In this document: positions 50,637-60,041 of the stretch, in pieces
Layout: the number at the start of each line of letters is the position of its first letter
Position numbering within the stretch: position 1 is the stretch's first letter
Notes under the pieces: generated by a model
Told to the model about the DNA's origin: nothing
The model's input: the letters and a program-made list of their open reading frames with translations, nothing else
Databases searched by the model: none
Assembly (NCBI GenBank): GCA_964035575.1
Contig: OZ037921.1
Span: 62,001-126,000 of the forward strand
Reading direction: 5' to 3'
Source: Rhynchopus sp. YZ270_cl-10
Taxonomy: Eukaryota > Euglenozoa > Diplonemea > Diplonemida > Diplonemidae
DNA: 64,000 nucleotides
Position numbers and translations under genes: made by a program

Positions 50637-52864
50637 AGTGCGGTGTTTGGCTTCTGCAAGGTGATGTGTGCGGTGATTCAATAAAAGGGGTGGAGGGGAG
50701 GTGACGTGAGGTGTGTGGGAGGAAAAATGAGGGGAAAGGGGGGAAGAGATTTGGACGTTATTGAAAAGCAAATAGAAAGGTAGCAAATTTATATAAAACA
50801 AAAGAAAGAAAAGAAGATGGCCCGAATGAAAAGGGGCTCACGCCAACCCACCTTCTTTTAAGTTTTCAAATAAAAATAGAAATACTGCTTTGAGTAGTTA
50901 AAAGATAACAGAGCAACCAACACCTCGTTGTTTTTTGTTCCAAGGTGCTAATATACCCTGTCATGTGGCACATATATCCCCAGACACACAAAGAAAGAAG
51001 TTCCAAATACCGGAGCATTGACAGAGAGCCTGTGCAAAAGAACAAGAGGTCTCCGGTAAAGGCTGTCCTTCAGGGTGCACTTTGGTGTGCCGCAAAGAAA
51101 CGGAAAATAGAAGCAAAAGAAGAAGCAAAACAAAAAGAGAAAAATAAAAAAAAAAAACTTTGAAGATGACTAGAGCTGGTGTCTCTCTCGTGCACACACG
51201 CATCTCCGAAAAAAAAAAGGGGGAAGGGCTTATTAGCAGAACACATCGTCCACCGTCAGTCTCATCTCGTCTCACACACTCACAGGGGTTTTTGCTTTTT
51301 TTTTGCAGCTGGTGGTTTCCTGTTTTGCGTCAGAAACAATCAAATACTGCCATGTATCCCGGCAGTCTGAGTGCAGTTCCCTCCACAGCAGCAGGAAAAC
51401 GAAAAAGATGCACCAAAAACAAAAGAAAAAGTGCAGAGACTGAGAAGAGCGAAGGGGAGCAAGAGTGGGGTGGCCACAGTGTTGCAGCCACTAAAAAAAC
51501 CGGAAAAGGAGGGGAAAAGAGAGCAGGGGTGCACATATAGGCGAAAAGAGGAGGAACGTAGAAGATGGCAAAGTTGAAAAGTTCGCACCTTTCAAAAAAA
51601 AAGAGTGAATGGGGATGCTGCCTTCACAATCGGGCAAAAACTTTGCTCCTGTTTTTTTATTTAGCTTTGTGTTACCACCGCGGGCACTCCGATCAGCTCC
51701 ACTCAGTCCTAGAGAAAGAAGAGGGAGAGAGAGAGAGAGAGAGCAAGAACACCCGCATTGCGTATGTAGTTACCAGGAAACAAAGTCTTCGGGATCTGAA
51801 GGGTGCAGAGGGGGAAGTAGAGGGAGAGTAGGGGGTGGAGGTGGAGGTGGAGGTGGATAAGAAAAGTGAATTTGGAAGTGCAAACCTGCCTCTGCGGATG
51901 CAGGCACACACCACAAGAAAAAAAAGAAGTAGAGTTAAAATACAAAGCCCTCTCGTGACAGTGTACCTTGAAAGAATAACTCACTTCAAAGATGAATGTG
52001 TCTCACATAGTTGTGCACACATGCATTGTCATTATTTAAAACGTTCATGCCATATTGAAGAATGGAAGAAAAAAACAAAATGAAAAGTGGTTCAACTCGA
52101 GAGCGCAAGGCATTCAAGAACGAACGGGTGGGGATAATGTAGATTGACACACATACAAGGACAATCGCCGGTATCATCATTACCATTATCACTATCAACT
52201 AACGTTATCATGACCTATTTTACTATTTAAAGAAGAACGAATGTGTGATTTGAGAAGGGTGAACGGCCGCCAGGGCACGTATCACACAGGGTCTTTCGAA
52301 ACAAAGCGGGGTGCCGGGAACGCCTTCCCCCTGCTAGCTTGCAGTTGGTGTGCAGCGTTGCGCAACCAAAAACAAAACCTCGCCTTTTACCCAAGCACCA
52401 GCGTGGAAGTAGAAAGGGTTGGCTTCGGTTCACTTGTAGGACTATGGTTAAAGCAACACGGCACAGAAGAGCAGCAGTGTGGAAGCGTCCGAAGAAGAGG
52501 GGTTCGTGCAATGAAACCCTCTCCCCCCTTTGCCCTTCTTCCCTCTCACTCATGGCCACTGCCACGTTTTGTAGTACACACAGACACCGGATCAAGCAAG
52601 AGCAAGATCCAGCAAAAAAATAAAAGAAAAGAAAAAAGAGCGGGGGAAAGATATAAGTCGAACGCTCATTCATTGAATTCAAGAAAGAAAAAAAACGTTG
52701 AAAATGAATGAAGAAAAAAAAAGAAAAAAAGAGAACACATCCATTTTTAGGGGGGACACTGCTATTGCTATAGCCCCGCAAAGTAGAATGCTGAGTATGT
52801 GAGGACGTACACATAACGTCCCACATAAACACACATTTATCCTTACACAATTTCCTCACAACCC
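50637..52864. other. Intergenic DNA between the synthetase and the giant protein
   Basis: AT-rich with A runs, a GA run at 51722-51745 and GGTGGA repeats at 51835-51857. H2 lies at 51933 with an AAGATGAATGTG hairpin unit at 51989. Short frames on both strands lack coding character. Confidence 0.55.
51933..51970 (+). repeat. Dispersed repeat family H2
   Basis: TTAAAATACAAAGCCC, CTCTCGTG and CAGTGTACC, the rightmost copy in the window. Confidence 0.55.
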
Positions 52865-55800
52865 TCACAGACCCTTGATGAGCTTCCCAAACCTCTGCCT
52901 CATGCGGTGTCTGAACTGGTTGTAAATGTTCGTCACAAACTTCTCGTAGTTGAGGGTGGCCTTGAAGCCAAACTTGAAGCGGTGGCCCACGATTGTCATG
53001 TCAGCACGCAGCGACACAGACGTGGCCGAGTTGGAGAGCGTGTTTGAGAAGGTGAGGGAGTGGATGCGGAGGGCGTTCTTGAGTGCGCCACCCACAGAAC
53101 GTGCAATGTTGTTGAAGGTGTTGACCACAGCAGACGCAGCCCGCAGGACACCCTGTGCCGCACTGAGCACACCCTTCGCAGCGTTCACAACCCCCTGCGC
53201 CGCACGGATCCCGCCCTTGACGGCACGCTCAGCCCCGCTCAGCACCTTCTTTGCAGCGTAGTACGCAACCTTGACCGACCCGTACCCGATCCAGCACCCA
53301 GGCACAGACCCGCACTTCCACCACTTCTTCCTGCAGGTCCTCTCCTTCGACTTGCACGAGTTGTACTTGCCGTCAAGGCTCCTCTTCCAGCTGTCCACCG
53401 TGCGCTTCGCCGAGTTGATCTTGCTCAGAGCACTGCGCTCCACAGACTTCAGCTTGTTGTTGACAGAATCCAGCTTCCGCTTCGCAGCCGACACCTTGCT
53501 CCCCGCCGCCTTCAGTGCAGAGGTCGCCTTCTTCCCCAGGTCCAGCAGGAACCCCGTCGCACGCGTCACCACCTTCGCAAGGATGTCTGCCTTGATCGTC
53601 CCCGTCAGTGTGTTCGAGAACCCGCGCTTCCCGGGTGTGCCCACAGTAGTCATCTGCACGTCGACAGACAGCGCAGACCCGAGCGATAGCTGGAAGCGCC
53701 CGTACTTGCGTGCATCCGACAGCTCCAGCAGCAGCGACACGCTCTGCCCCAGCACCACTGCCCGCCCGTCAATGCGCACCCGCTGCTGCTTCGGCGTCAG
53801 CGCCAGCTCAAACGACGGTCCCGACTTCCCGTTCGCACTTGTGATCGAGACCGGGCCCCACCGCATCGGCTTCGCAAGCATCGCAATCTCAAGCCCCCCC
53901 TGCGACGCCTTGAAGTGCGCAGACACCACGTGCACCACACCCCACAGGCGCAGGTTCTCCACCTCAACAGAGACCCCTGCAGGAATCGTCGCCGACACGT
54001 CTGCAATCGTGATGACAACGGCGTTCACCGGGTCCGGGTTAAACGACGCCGCAAACCGCTCCACAGACACGTCCCCCAGCACGCTTGCCACAGGCCCGAG
54101 GCAGTTCTTGCACCCCACAACGTCCGAAATGATCCCCTTCAGGTTGAAGTTCTGCACCTCCGCCGCAAGTGCGCACTTTCTGAAGTCCTGCAAGTCCACC
54201 CCGACCGCAACCGTCCCAGACGCACCCCCGATCTGCAGACCCCCAATCAGCGCAAACTGCGACGGCAGCAGGGCAGGTGTGATGGTCATCTTCACCCCGA
54301 GCGGGAACAGCACCTTCACCCCCGGCACCCCGAACGGCCTCACCCACGGCGTGTCCGAGTCCACCGACAGCGCCACTGTCAGCGACCCTGTCGCAGACAG
54401 GCTGATGAACCCGCCTGCCGTGAAGGTCTGCGCATCCGCCCCACCACCGACAGTGAAGTCCATCACCACCTTGAACCCGATCTCCGGCGCCCCGGCCTTG
54501 ACCACAAACGCCAGCGCCACCTCGCGCAGCATGGCCCTGTCCCCCAGCGGCACCTGCCCGGCCAGCATCAGGAACACCGTCATCTCCGTCGCCGACGTGA
54601 TGTCCGCCACAACCGTCACACCCGCACTCCCGCCACCCGCAGCCTCCACCTGCCCCTTCAGCCCAGACGGACACGCAGCCATCATCGCCTTCAGCGGCCC
54701 GCTGTCCGCACCCATGAAGGCCGCAATCGACAGCCCACGGCGCAGCGACACCCCCTCCACCTCCATGGCCGCCTTTGCCACCGAGAACCGCACCCACGAC
54801 GGCGACAGGAACTCCAGCACGTTCCGCACAGACGCAGGCAGGTCCGCACTCGCAGACCCAGACCCGCTCCCAGGCTTGTTCGCCGTGAACGCCATCCCGT
54901 AGTTCCACACCGACCCTGTCTTCGCCACGGCTACAACCACCGCAAAGTCCAGCCCAAGCGCCGTCCCGGTTGCCGTCAGCGACACCGTGCCCCCGAAGTT
55001 CACCACCACCTCCGCCGACGACAGTGACAGCCCCTTCAGCCCCTTCATCATCCCCGGTGCCGCAGCCCCGAGCGACCCCGCAAGCGGCGACGCCGACCCG
55101 GACCCCTGCCACGCAGTCGCAAACCCGTCCGGCGTCGCAGCCCCACCGGCCCGCACAGCCCCGCGCAGGTTCACGTCCTCCGCACGCACCGGCACCGGGA
55201 ACGACAGGTCCAGCTCAAAGTCCTTGAGGAACGCCCCCCGCACGGACACCGCCTTCGCCCCGCTCGCAGACGACGTCACCTCCACAGCCACCGACGAGAT
55301 CGTCAGCGTCTTCCCGTAGAACGGAATCCGCACATCCGCCAGCGACCCTGCCACGCGCCACGCCTGCGACGCGCCCGCCCCGCAGTCCTTTGACAGCGAC
55401 ACAGCCAGCTCCAGCGCAGGGATGTTGTGCGGCAGGTCCTTCACAATCAGCAGCCCCTCTCCAGTGCAGTCCGTCCCGACCGTCGCCGTCACACGCACGT
55501 GGCTGTCCTCGTACTCCAGCGTCGCCAGCACAGCCCCAGGGTTGCTGCTGTTGAACTCCACAGACGCCGACAGCCCCGCCGCCGTCGTTGCGTTCACAGT
55601 CCCCACCCACGTCCGCGTGCTCAGCATTGCCGCCCCGCCGTGCCCACCCGTGTGCAGCGACACAGACACCGCCTCCAGCTGTGCGCCGGGCCCGTCCCAG
55701 CTCCCATCAAACGTCCCGGTCAGCTCCATCGCCCCGCTGCACGGGTGGTACACCACAGCCGTCGCAAGCGCCAGGTCCCCCGTCCCCGGCAGGCGCACCG

Positions 55801-58324
55801 TCGCAGACCCGTTCCCACGCGACGCCTCCGTGCAGCTGTTCACGTACACAAAGTCCACTGCTGCCTGCAGCATCCCGTTCCCCGTCATGAACATTGTATG
55901 CACCTCCACTGATGCCAGCTTCCCCTGCGCAAACACCACCCCGACGCTTGACGACCCTCCAAACAGGTGCCCTGTTGCTCCAAGACGTCCACTCCACGTC
56001 AGCGCAGACCCAGACCCAGACCCAGACGCAGGCACCACACCAGTCGCCTCAAACGACGCCGCAGCCAGTTCCAACCCGTCCAGCTGCAGTGTCCCCGCTG
56101 CCGTCCCTGTCACAGCGTACCGCACATCCCCCGCAGCACGCGCACACTTGTTGTACAGCAACGACGCCATGAACGTGTGCGACGTCGCCGTCAGCACAAG
56201 CTCCCCCTCCCCGGCAAGCAGCGCACACCCGTTGTCCGCGTTGTCCGCAGTGATCTCAATCGACCCGTTGAACACCACACCCTCGCCCTCCACCACAAGT
56301 GCTCCAAACAGCGACGCAAACTCGTTCTTCTCCACCGCAGCCGCCATCGCCACAGACGTCCCCTCCAGTGACCCGGTTCCGGCCACAGACCCAGTCCACG
56401 CCAGCGTCGGCACGTCCCCCGCCTTCTCAGGGTTCACAAACGCTGCCGACAGCGCCACCGACACAGAGTCCAGCGTGAACCCGTGTACCGACAGCGACGA
56501 CAGCGACCCCTGCACGTCCCACACAGGCATGTGCGCGTTCTCGGGACGGTACGTGCTCACGTGCACCACAGCTGCCGAGAAGGTCGGTACCAGCGGCGCA
56601 GCAGCACCCGCACCTCCCGTCGCCGCACCACCAAACACAAAGGACCCGTTCCCACGCATCACCCCGTCAGCAACCTCGAGGGACACTGCCCCAGTCACAG
56701 GGCCCGCACTCACAGTCCCCTGCACAGCAACGCGTGTCACCCCTGTCGCCCCGTCCACGTCAACCTCGACCCTCCCTGTGCTCCCAGAGCCAAGTGCAAC
56801 TGTCCCAGACACAGTGCCCGACCACGTCGGTGTCTTGGCACCAGCACCAGCACCAGCACTAGCAGAAGGCGACGACTCAAAACGCGCAGACGCACCAGTC
56901 ACAGACACACCCGCCACCTCAAGTGCACCTGCGTCTGCCGCAAGCTCCACATCCACCACCCACAGCGGCTGCTGTGTTGTCCCCACGCCCACACACCCGT
57001 TCTTCTGCGCAAGCGTCCCGTTCCCTGCGAAGCCTCCTGCCGACGGGATCGACAGCGACACAGCCCCACGGTTTCCACTGCTGCACCCGCCCGACACGTA
57101 GTGCACATCCCCCACCAGGTGCAGACCCCCCGTCTCCATGTCCACAGCGACGGACAGTGCCGACATCCCCTCGCTTGTGAACTGTGCCTGTGCCGCAGAC
57201 ACCACAGACCCGCCGAACACCTGCACCGTCCCGGCAACAGACCCAGTCCACGCCACAGCACCCGCGTTGTCCGCATCCTGTGCCGCAGACAGCGACGCCG
57301 TCAGCCCCTCAACCGCCACCCCCATCACATCCACGGGTCCAGACATCCCGGCCGCCACAGTCAGGAACGGCGTGCTCTCGTCCGCGTCAGACAGGAACGC
57401 ACACAGGTCAAACTGCGCCTTCGTCAGCACCAGCGCCGCCTCCACACCCGGCACCGCCACCCCCAGGTCTGCCCCACCGGCCACCACCACAGCGTTCAAG
57501 GGGCACGACTCCGCAACGTCGAGTGCACCTGCCTCAAAGAAGGGCAGCCCCGCTGCAGAGAACGACAGACGCGAAGGCAGGTCCAGCTCCCCGTCCGCCA
57601 GGTCCGAGATGTCCACGAAGACCTCCGTCACCACCTCGCTTGTGTTCGATGCGCGCCCCACACTGAAGCCCACGCTCAGTGCTGCCGAGCGGCCCACCGC
57701 CATCTCCCCGCTCATCAGTGTCCCGTCCCAGGTCGCGGCAAGCCCGTTCGCAGCATCCGCAGTCGCAGTCACAGTCAGCGACAGTGCCATCAGGGTCCCC
57801 TCCAGCAGCAGGTTCTCCTTGTGTGTGCTCGCCTCCCCTGCCGCCGCCACCGCCACCACCGCAGCCCCCGCCTCGCACGACAGCTCCCCGGTCCCTGCAC
57901 CGGACCGCACGAACGGGGTCTTCCCCTTCACACCCCCGGACACAGCCACCTCCTCCTCTGTCGCATCTGCGGTGCCGGTCTCCAGGCAGGAGCGGATCCC
58001 TGCCTCCAGTGCTGGGTGCACCTCCACGCACACCTCCAGCATCCCGAGGTCCGAGCAGCCAAGCACCACCAGCCCCGAGTCCGTTGTCGCGTTCGCGTCC
58101 GTCGCGTCAACGTCAACGACAACCACATCTGTGCTGTTGCTGTCCACATCAGTCTCCAGGCTGTCCAGGTCGTCCGCCGTCAGTAGCATGCTGTAGCGCC
58201 CTGTCAGCAGCTCGTCCTCTGGTGCCTCGGCAATGGCTGCATCCCTTGCAAACACATCCTCGTTCTGCGCAGAAGCCCCCACAAGGGCCACCAGCAGCAC
58301 CGCTGCCAGGGTCGTGTGGCGCAT
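52865..58324 (-). CDS. Giant secreted repeat protein, 1819 aa
   Basis: Single exon. The ATG at 58324 is chosen because it starts a clear signal peptide (MRHTTLAAVLLVALVGASAQ); the frame stays open upstream without coding character. An acidic Asp/Val stretch comes first. Then follow at least seven repeats of a 130-190-residue beta-rich module, each with a W-x-G motif (AVAWTGSVAGT, TPTWSGTVSGT, TLAWTGSVAGT, LTWSGRLGATG, RTWVGTVNAT, TAWQGSGSA) and often a Cys pair. After about 1300 the modules change. Residues about 1590-1740 are a Lys/Ala-rich helical region (GVVNAAKGVLSAAQGVLRAA) with one Cys cluster (CKSKERTCRKKWWKCG). A beta segment ends it. No TM anchor is seen, so it may be a secreted, surface-associated or matrix protein. 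Family not recognised. Confidence 0.85.
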   Translation of the reverse strand: MRHTTLAAVLLVALVGASAQNEDVFARDAAIAEAPEDELLTGRYSMLLTADDLDSLETDVDSNSTDVVVVDVDATDANATTDSGLVVLGCSDLGMLEVCVEVHPALEAGIRSCLETGTADATEEEVAVSGGVKGKTPFVRSGAGTGELSCEAGAAVVAVAAAGEASTHKENLLLEGTLMALSLTVTATADAANGLAATWDGTLMSGEMAVGRSAALSVGFSVGRASNTSEVVTEVFVDISDLADGELDLPSRLSFSAAGLPFFEAGALDVAESCPLNAVVVAGGADLGVAVPGVEAALVLTKAQFDLCAFLSDADESTPFLTVAAGMSGPVDVMGVAVEGLTASLSAAQDADNAGAVAWTGSVAGTVQVFGGSVVSAAQAQFTSEGMSALSVAVDMETGGLHLVGDVHYVSGGCSSGNRGAVSLSIPSAGGFAGNGTLAQKNGCVGVGTTQQPLWVVDVELAADAGALEVAGVSVTGASARFESSPSASAGAGAGAKTPTWSGTVSGTVALGSGSTGRVEVDVDGATGVTRVAVQGTVSAGPVTGAVSLEVADGVMRGNGSFVFGGAATGGAGAAAPLVPTFSAAVVHVSTYRPENAHMPVWDVQGSLSSLSVHGFTLDSVSVALSAAFVNPEKAGDVPTLAWTGSVAGTGSLEGTSVAMAAAVEKNEFASLFGALVVEGEGVVFNGSIEITADNADNGCALLAGEGELVLTATSHTFMASLLYNKCARAAGDVRYAVTGTAAGTLQLDGLELAAASFEATGVVPASGSGSGSALTWSGRLGATGHLFGGSSSVGVVFAQGKLASVEVHTMFMTGNGMLQAAVDFVYVNSCTEASRGNGSATVRLPGTGDLALATAVVYHPCSGAMELTGTFDGSWDGPGAQLEAVSVSLHTGGHGGAAMLSTRTWVGTVNATTAAGLSASVEFNSSNPGAVLATLEYEDSHVRVTATVGTDCTGEGLLIVKDLPHNIPALELAVSLSKDCGAGASQAWRVAGSLADVRIPFYGKTLTISSVAVEVTSSASGAKAVSVRGAFLKDFELDLSFPVPVRAEDVNLRGAVRAGGAATPDGFATAWQGSGSASPLAGSLGAAAPGMMKGLKGLSLSSAEVVVNFGGTVSLTATGTALGLDFAVVVAVAKTGSVWNYGMAFTANKPGSGSGSASADLPASVRNVLEFLSPSWVRFSVAKAAMEVEGVSLRRGLSIAAFMGADSGPLKAMMAACPSGLKGQVEAAGGGSAGVTVVADITSATEMTVFLMLAGQVPLGDRAMLREVALAFVVKAGAPEIGFKVVMDFTVGGGADAQTFTAGGFISLSATGSLTVALSVDSDTPWVRPFGVPGVKVLFPLGVKMTITPALLPSQFALIGGLQIGGASGTVAVGVDLQDFRKCALAAEVQNFNLKGIISDVVGCKNCLGPVASVLGDVSVERFAASFNPDPVNAVVITIADVSATIPAGVSVEVENLRLWGVVHVVSAHFKASQGGLEIAMLAKPMRWGPVSITSANGKSGPSFELALTPKQQRVRIDGRAVVLGQSVSLLLELSDARKYGRFQLSLGSALSVDVQMTTVGTPGKRGFSNTLTGTIKADILAKVVTRATGFLLDLGKKATSALKAAGSKVSAAKRKLDSVNNKLKSVERSALSKINSAKRTVDSWKRSLDGKYNSCKSKERTCRKKWWKCGSVPGCWIGYGSVKVAYYAAKKVLSGAERAVKGGIRAAQGVVNAAKGVLSAAQGVLRAASAVVNTFNNIARSVGGALKNALRIHSLTFSNTLSNSATSVSLRADMTIVGHRFKFGFKATLNYEKFVTNIYNQFRHRMRQRFGKLIKGL

Positions 58325-58764
58325 TGCTTTCGCTTTTGTGTTGCTGTTCTTCCTTTTTTTTTTGCAAAGTTGAATCTGTCGCGTGGTGTGGTATCGTGTG
58401 GTGTGTGGGAGGACAAACGTCATTGTTAGCAGGAAAAAGGCGGGGAAGGGGAACTTCCTTGGTGGAAGTGTATCAAGACAGGTGTGAGATGTCAACAATC
58501 TCAACACCTCTGTTCTGAAAGCAAGCCTCACAACGTATGTGGACGACGGAGGAAGGTTTGCCGTTGAAAAAGCTTTGAAAAAGTGAACCAGCTTTAGTGG
58601 TCTCTGGAAAAAAGGTGGGGTTGGGAAGAGCTCTATTTTGTCTTTTTGATTGGGACATCGGGAAGTGGGTAGGTGGTGGTCGGGGCAGGTGCAAAGTGTG
58701 GGCAACAATGTTTGTACTGAACGAACGCTCCGCCCCAAGGTGCCCTGCTTCCCACACACTTGCT
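58325..58764. other. Upstream region of the giant-protein gene
   Basis: Contains a T run just before the start codon. No gene or repeat recognised up to the tandem array. Confidence 0.45.
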
Positions 58765-59213
58765 CTTTTACTTCTTTACTTCTTTACTTCTTTACTTCTT
58801 TACTTCTTTACTTCTTTACTTCTTTACTTCTTTACTTCTTTACTTCTTTACTTCTTTACTTCTTTACTTCTTTACTTCTTTACTTCTTTACTTCTTTACT
58901 TCTTTACTTCTTTACTTCTTTACTTCTTTACTTCTTTACTTCTTTACTTCTTTACTTCTTTACTTCTTTACTTCTTTACTCTTTACTCTTTACTCTTTAC
59001 TCTTTACTCTTTACTCTTTACTCTTTACTCTTTACTCTTTACTCTTTACTCTTTACTCTTTACTCTTTACTCTTTACTCTTTACTCTTTACTCTTTACTC
59101 TTTACTCTTTACTCTTTACTCTTTACTCTTTACTCTTTACTCTTTACTCTTTACTCTTTACTCTTTACTCTTTACTCTTTACTCTTTACTCTTTACTCTT
59201 TACTCTTTACTCT
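58765..59213. repeat. Pyrimidine tandem array switching from 8-bp to 7-bp units
   Basis: About 26 perfect copies of ACTTCTTT (58768-58979) change abruptly to about 33 copies of ACTCTTT (to 59213). The two differ by loss of one T-C step. Strand bias is complete (all pyrimidine except A), so the array could form triplex DNA. Its end touches the stop codon of the gene at 59213. Open frames through it are periodic artefacts. Confidence 0.95.
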
Positions 59214-59674
59214 TAACTTTCTTTCATCAAAAACTGCTGCTTCACTTTGTTAACAACTTCGGTCTCACTTAACCTCGTCACATTATGCAGGTAAAGTGCG
59301 TGGGAGTAGCGGTGGATCTTCACATTGCTTGCACCCGCTTTGCAGAGCAGAGTCTCGTTTGCGTTGCGCGTCATCAAACTGTTCACTCTTCTTTGCATGT
59401 CGGCGCCCCGCGGATAGTAACCCACCATCCCAGTCTCAGCAATTTGTTCCAACAGCGCGATTTCTGCTTCTTCCTTCAGTTGATCCACAGAGGTCGCAAA
59501 CTTCTTCTCGATCCCTGTGCAATAGATGTGTCTCAAAATTGACAACCTTACCCACCTCAACAACATACCGTTCTCGAGCTCCTTCAAAATCTCCTTCCTT
59601 GTTTCAGCGGTGGCAGACTCAACTGGGATGGGATGTGTGGTTACGACACAACATCGACAAATGAGGGGAGGCAT
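59213..59674 (-). CDS. Small unknown protein, two exons
   Basis: Exons are 59569-59674 and 59213-59514; the intron 59515-59568 is 54 nt (GTATGT...CACAG). 135 aa from the first ATG (MPPLICRCC). The joined frame reads ETRKEILKELENGIEKKFAT across the junction, a continuous helix, which supports the splice. A second helix (VDQLKEEAEIALLEQIAETG) follows, then GYYPRGADMQRRVNSLM and a basic C terminus. The N-terminal CRCC may be acylated or bind metal. No family recognised. The stop codon overlaps the end of the tandem array. A shared upstream motif lies at 59731-59752. Confidence 0.65.
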   Translation of the reverse strand: MPPLICRCCVVTTHPIPVESATAETRKEILKELENGMLLRWVRLSILRHIYCTGIEKKFATSVDQLKEEAEIALLEQIAETGMVGYYPRGADMQRRVNSLMTRNANETLLCKAGASNVKIHRYSHALYLHNVTRLSETEVVNKVKQQFLMKES

Positions 59675-59730
59675 GGTACAAAGGCAACAAATAGTAAAGG
59701 GGGCCCGTCGACTATTTGCCTTTTGCAATA

Positions 59731-59752
59731 TTTACCTTTCGTGTATTATTTA
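59731..59752 (-). promoter_or_regulatory. Shared upstream motif, copy 1
   Basis: TTTACCTTTCGTGTATTATT on the plus strand, 57-78 bp before the ATG of the 59674 gene. A near-identical copy lies at 60015-60036, before the short ORF at 59920. Candidate promoter or 3'-end element. Confidence 0.35.
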
Positions 59753-59818
59753 GCTTTTGCCGGGGCATTTAATTAATTATTCTCTGTCCCCCCGCTGGTA
59801 GTTTTCTCCCAGGTGGTT

Positions 59819-59920
59819 CTACCATGTTTCCATGTTGCTGAAGCTCTCAACGTTCATGCCCAGGCTCGCCACGCTTGCCTCGTCGAGGCCGACGACCATC
59901 TCGCAGCGGCCGCGCCTCAT
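59819..59920 (-). CDS. Small coding-like ORF, 33 aa
   Basis: MRRGRCEMVVGLDEASVASL continues to FSNMETW. It is GC-rich with gene-like codon use in an AT-rich gap. It could be a micro-gene or the last exon of something upstream: the ATPase frame at 60042 ends just after a GTATGT, but no acceptor in the right phase was found. No family recognised. Confidence 0.35.
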   Translation of the reverse strand: MRRGRCEMVVGLDEASVASLGMNVESFSNMETW

Positions 59921-60014
59921 CGGGGGTGTGAAAACCTTGTGCAGTCAGTCGGAGTCTAGTGGGTGTGCATCGAAAACAGGACCGTTTACCCGCAATGGGT
60001 CAAGCCGTATATTG

Positions 60015-60036
60015 TTTACCTTTCGTGTATAATTTA
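60015..60036 (-). promoter_or_regulatory. Shared upstream motif, copy 2
   Basis: TTTACCTTTCGTGTATAATT, 95-116 bp before the ATG at 59920 and 6 bp after the stop of the ATPase. It differs from copy 1 by two bases. Confidence 0.35.
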
Positions 60037-60041
60037 CCTTT

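Noticed and set aside
2452-51970. Recurring minus-strand peptide VHERALYFK in several short frames
   Set aside because: It is the translation of the H2 repeat. Frames outside the repeat are unrelated, so a protein family is not supported.
53271-58186. Three long plus-strand open frames (543, 559 and 567 aa) opposite the giant gene
   Set aside because: They are antisense to a gene with a signal peptide and repeated modules. Their Arg/Pro/His/Ser-rich content is what high-GC antisense frames give.
58597-59272. Three overlapping open frames of 170-218 aa with repeated Leu/Tyr/Phe/Ser
   Set aside because: Produced by the 8-bp and 7-bp tandem array. No frame has a start or end outside repeat logic.
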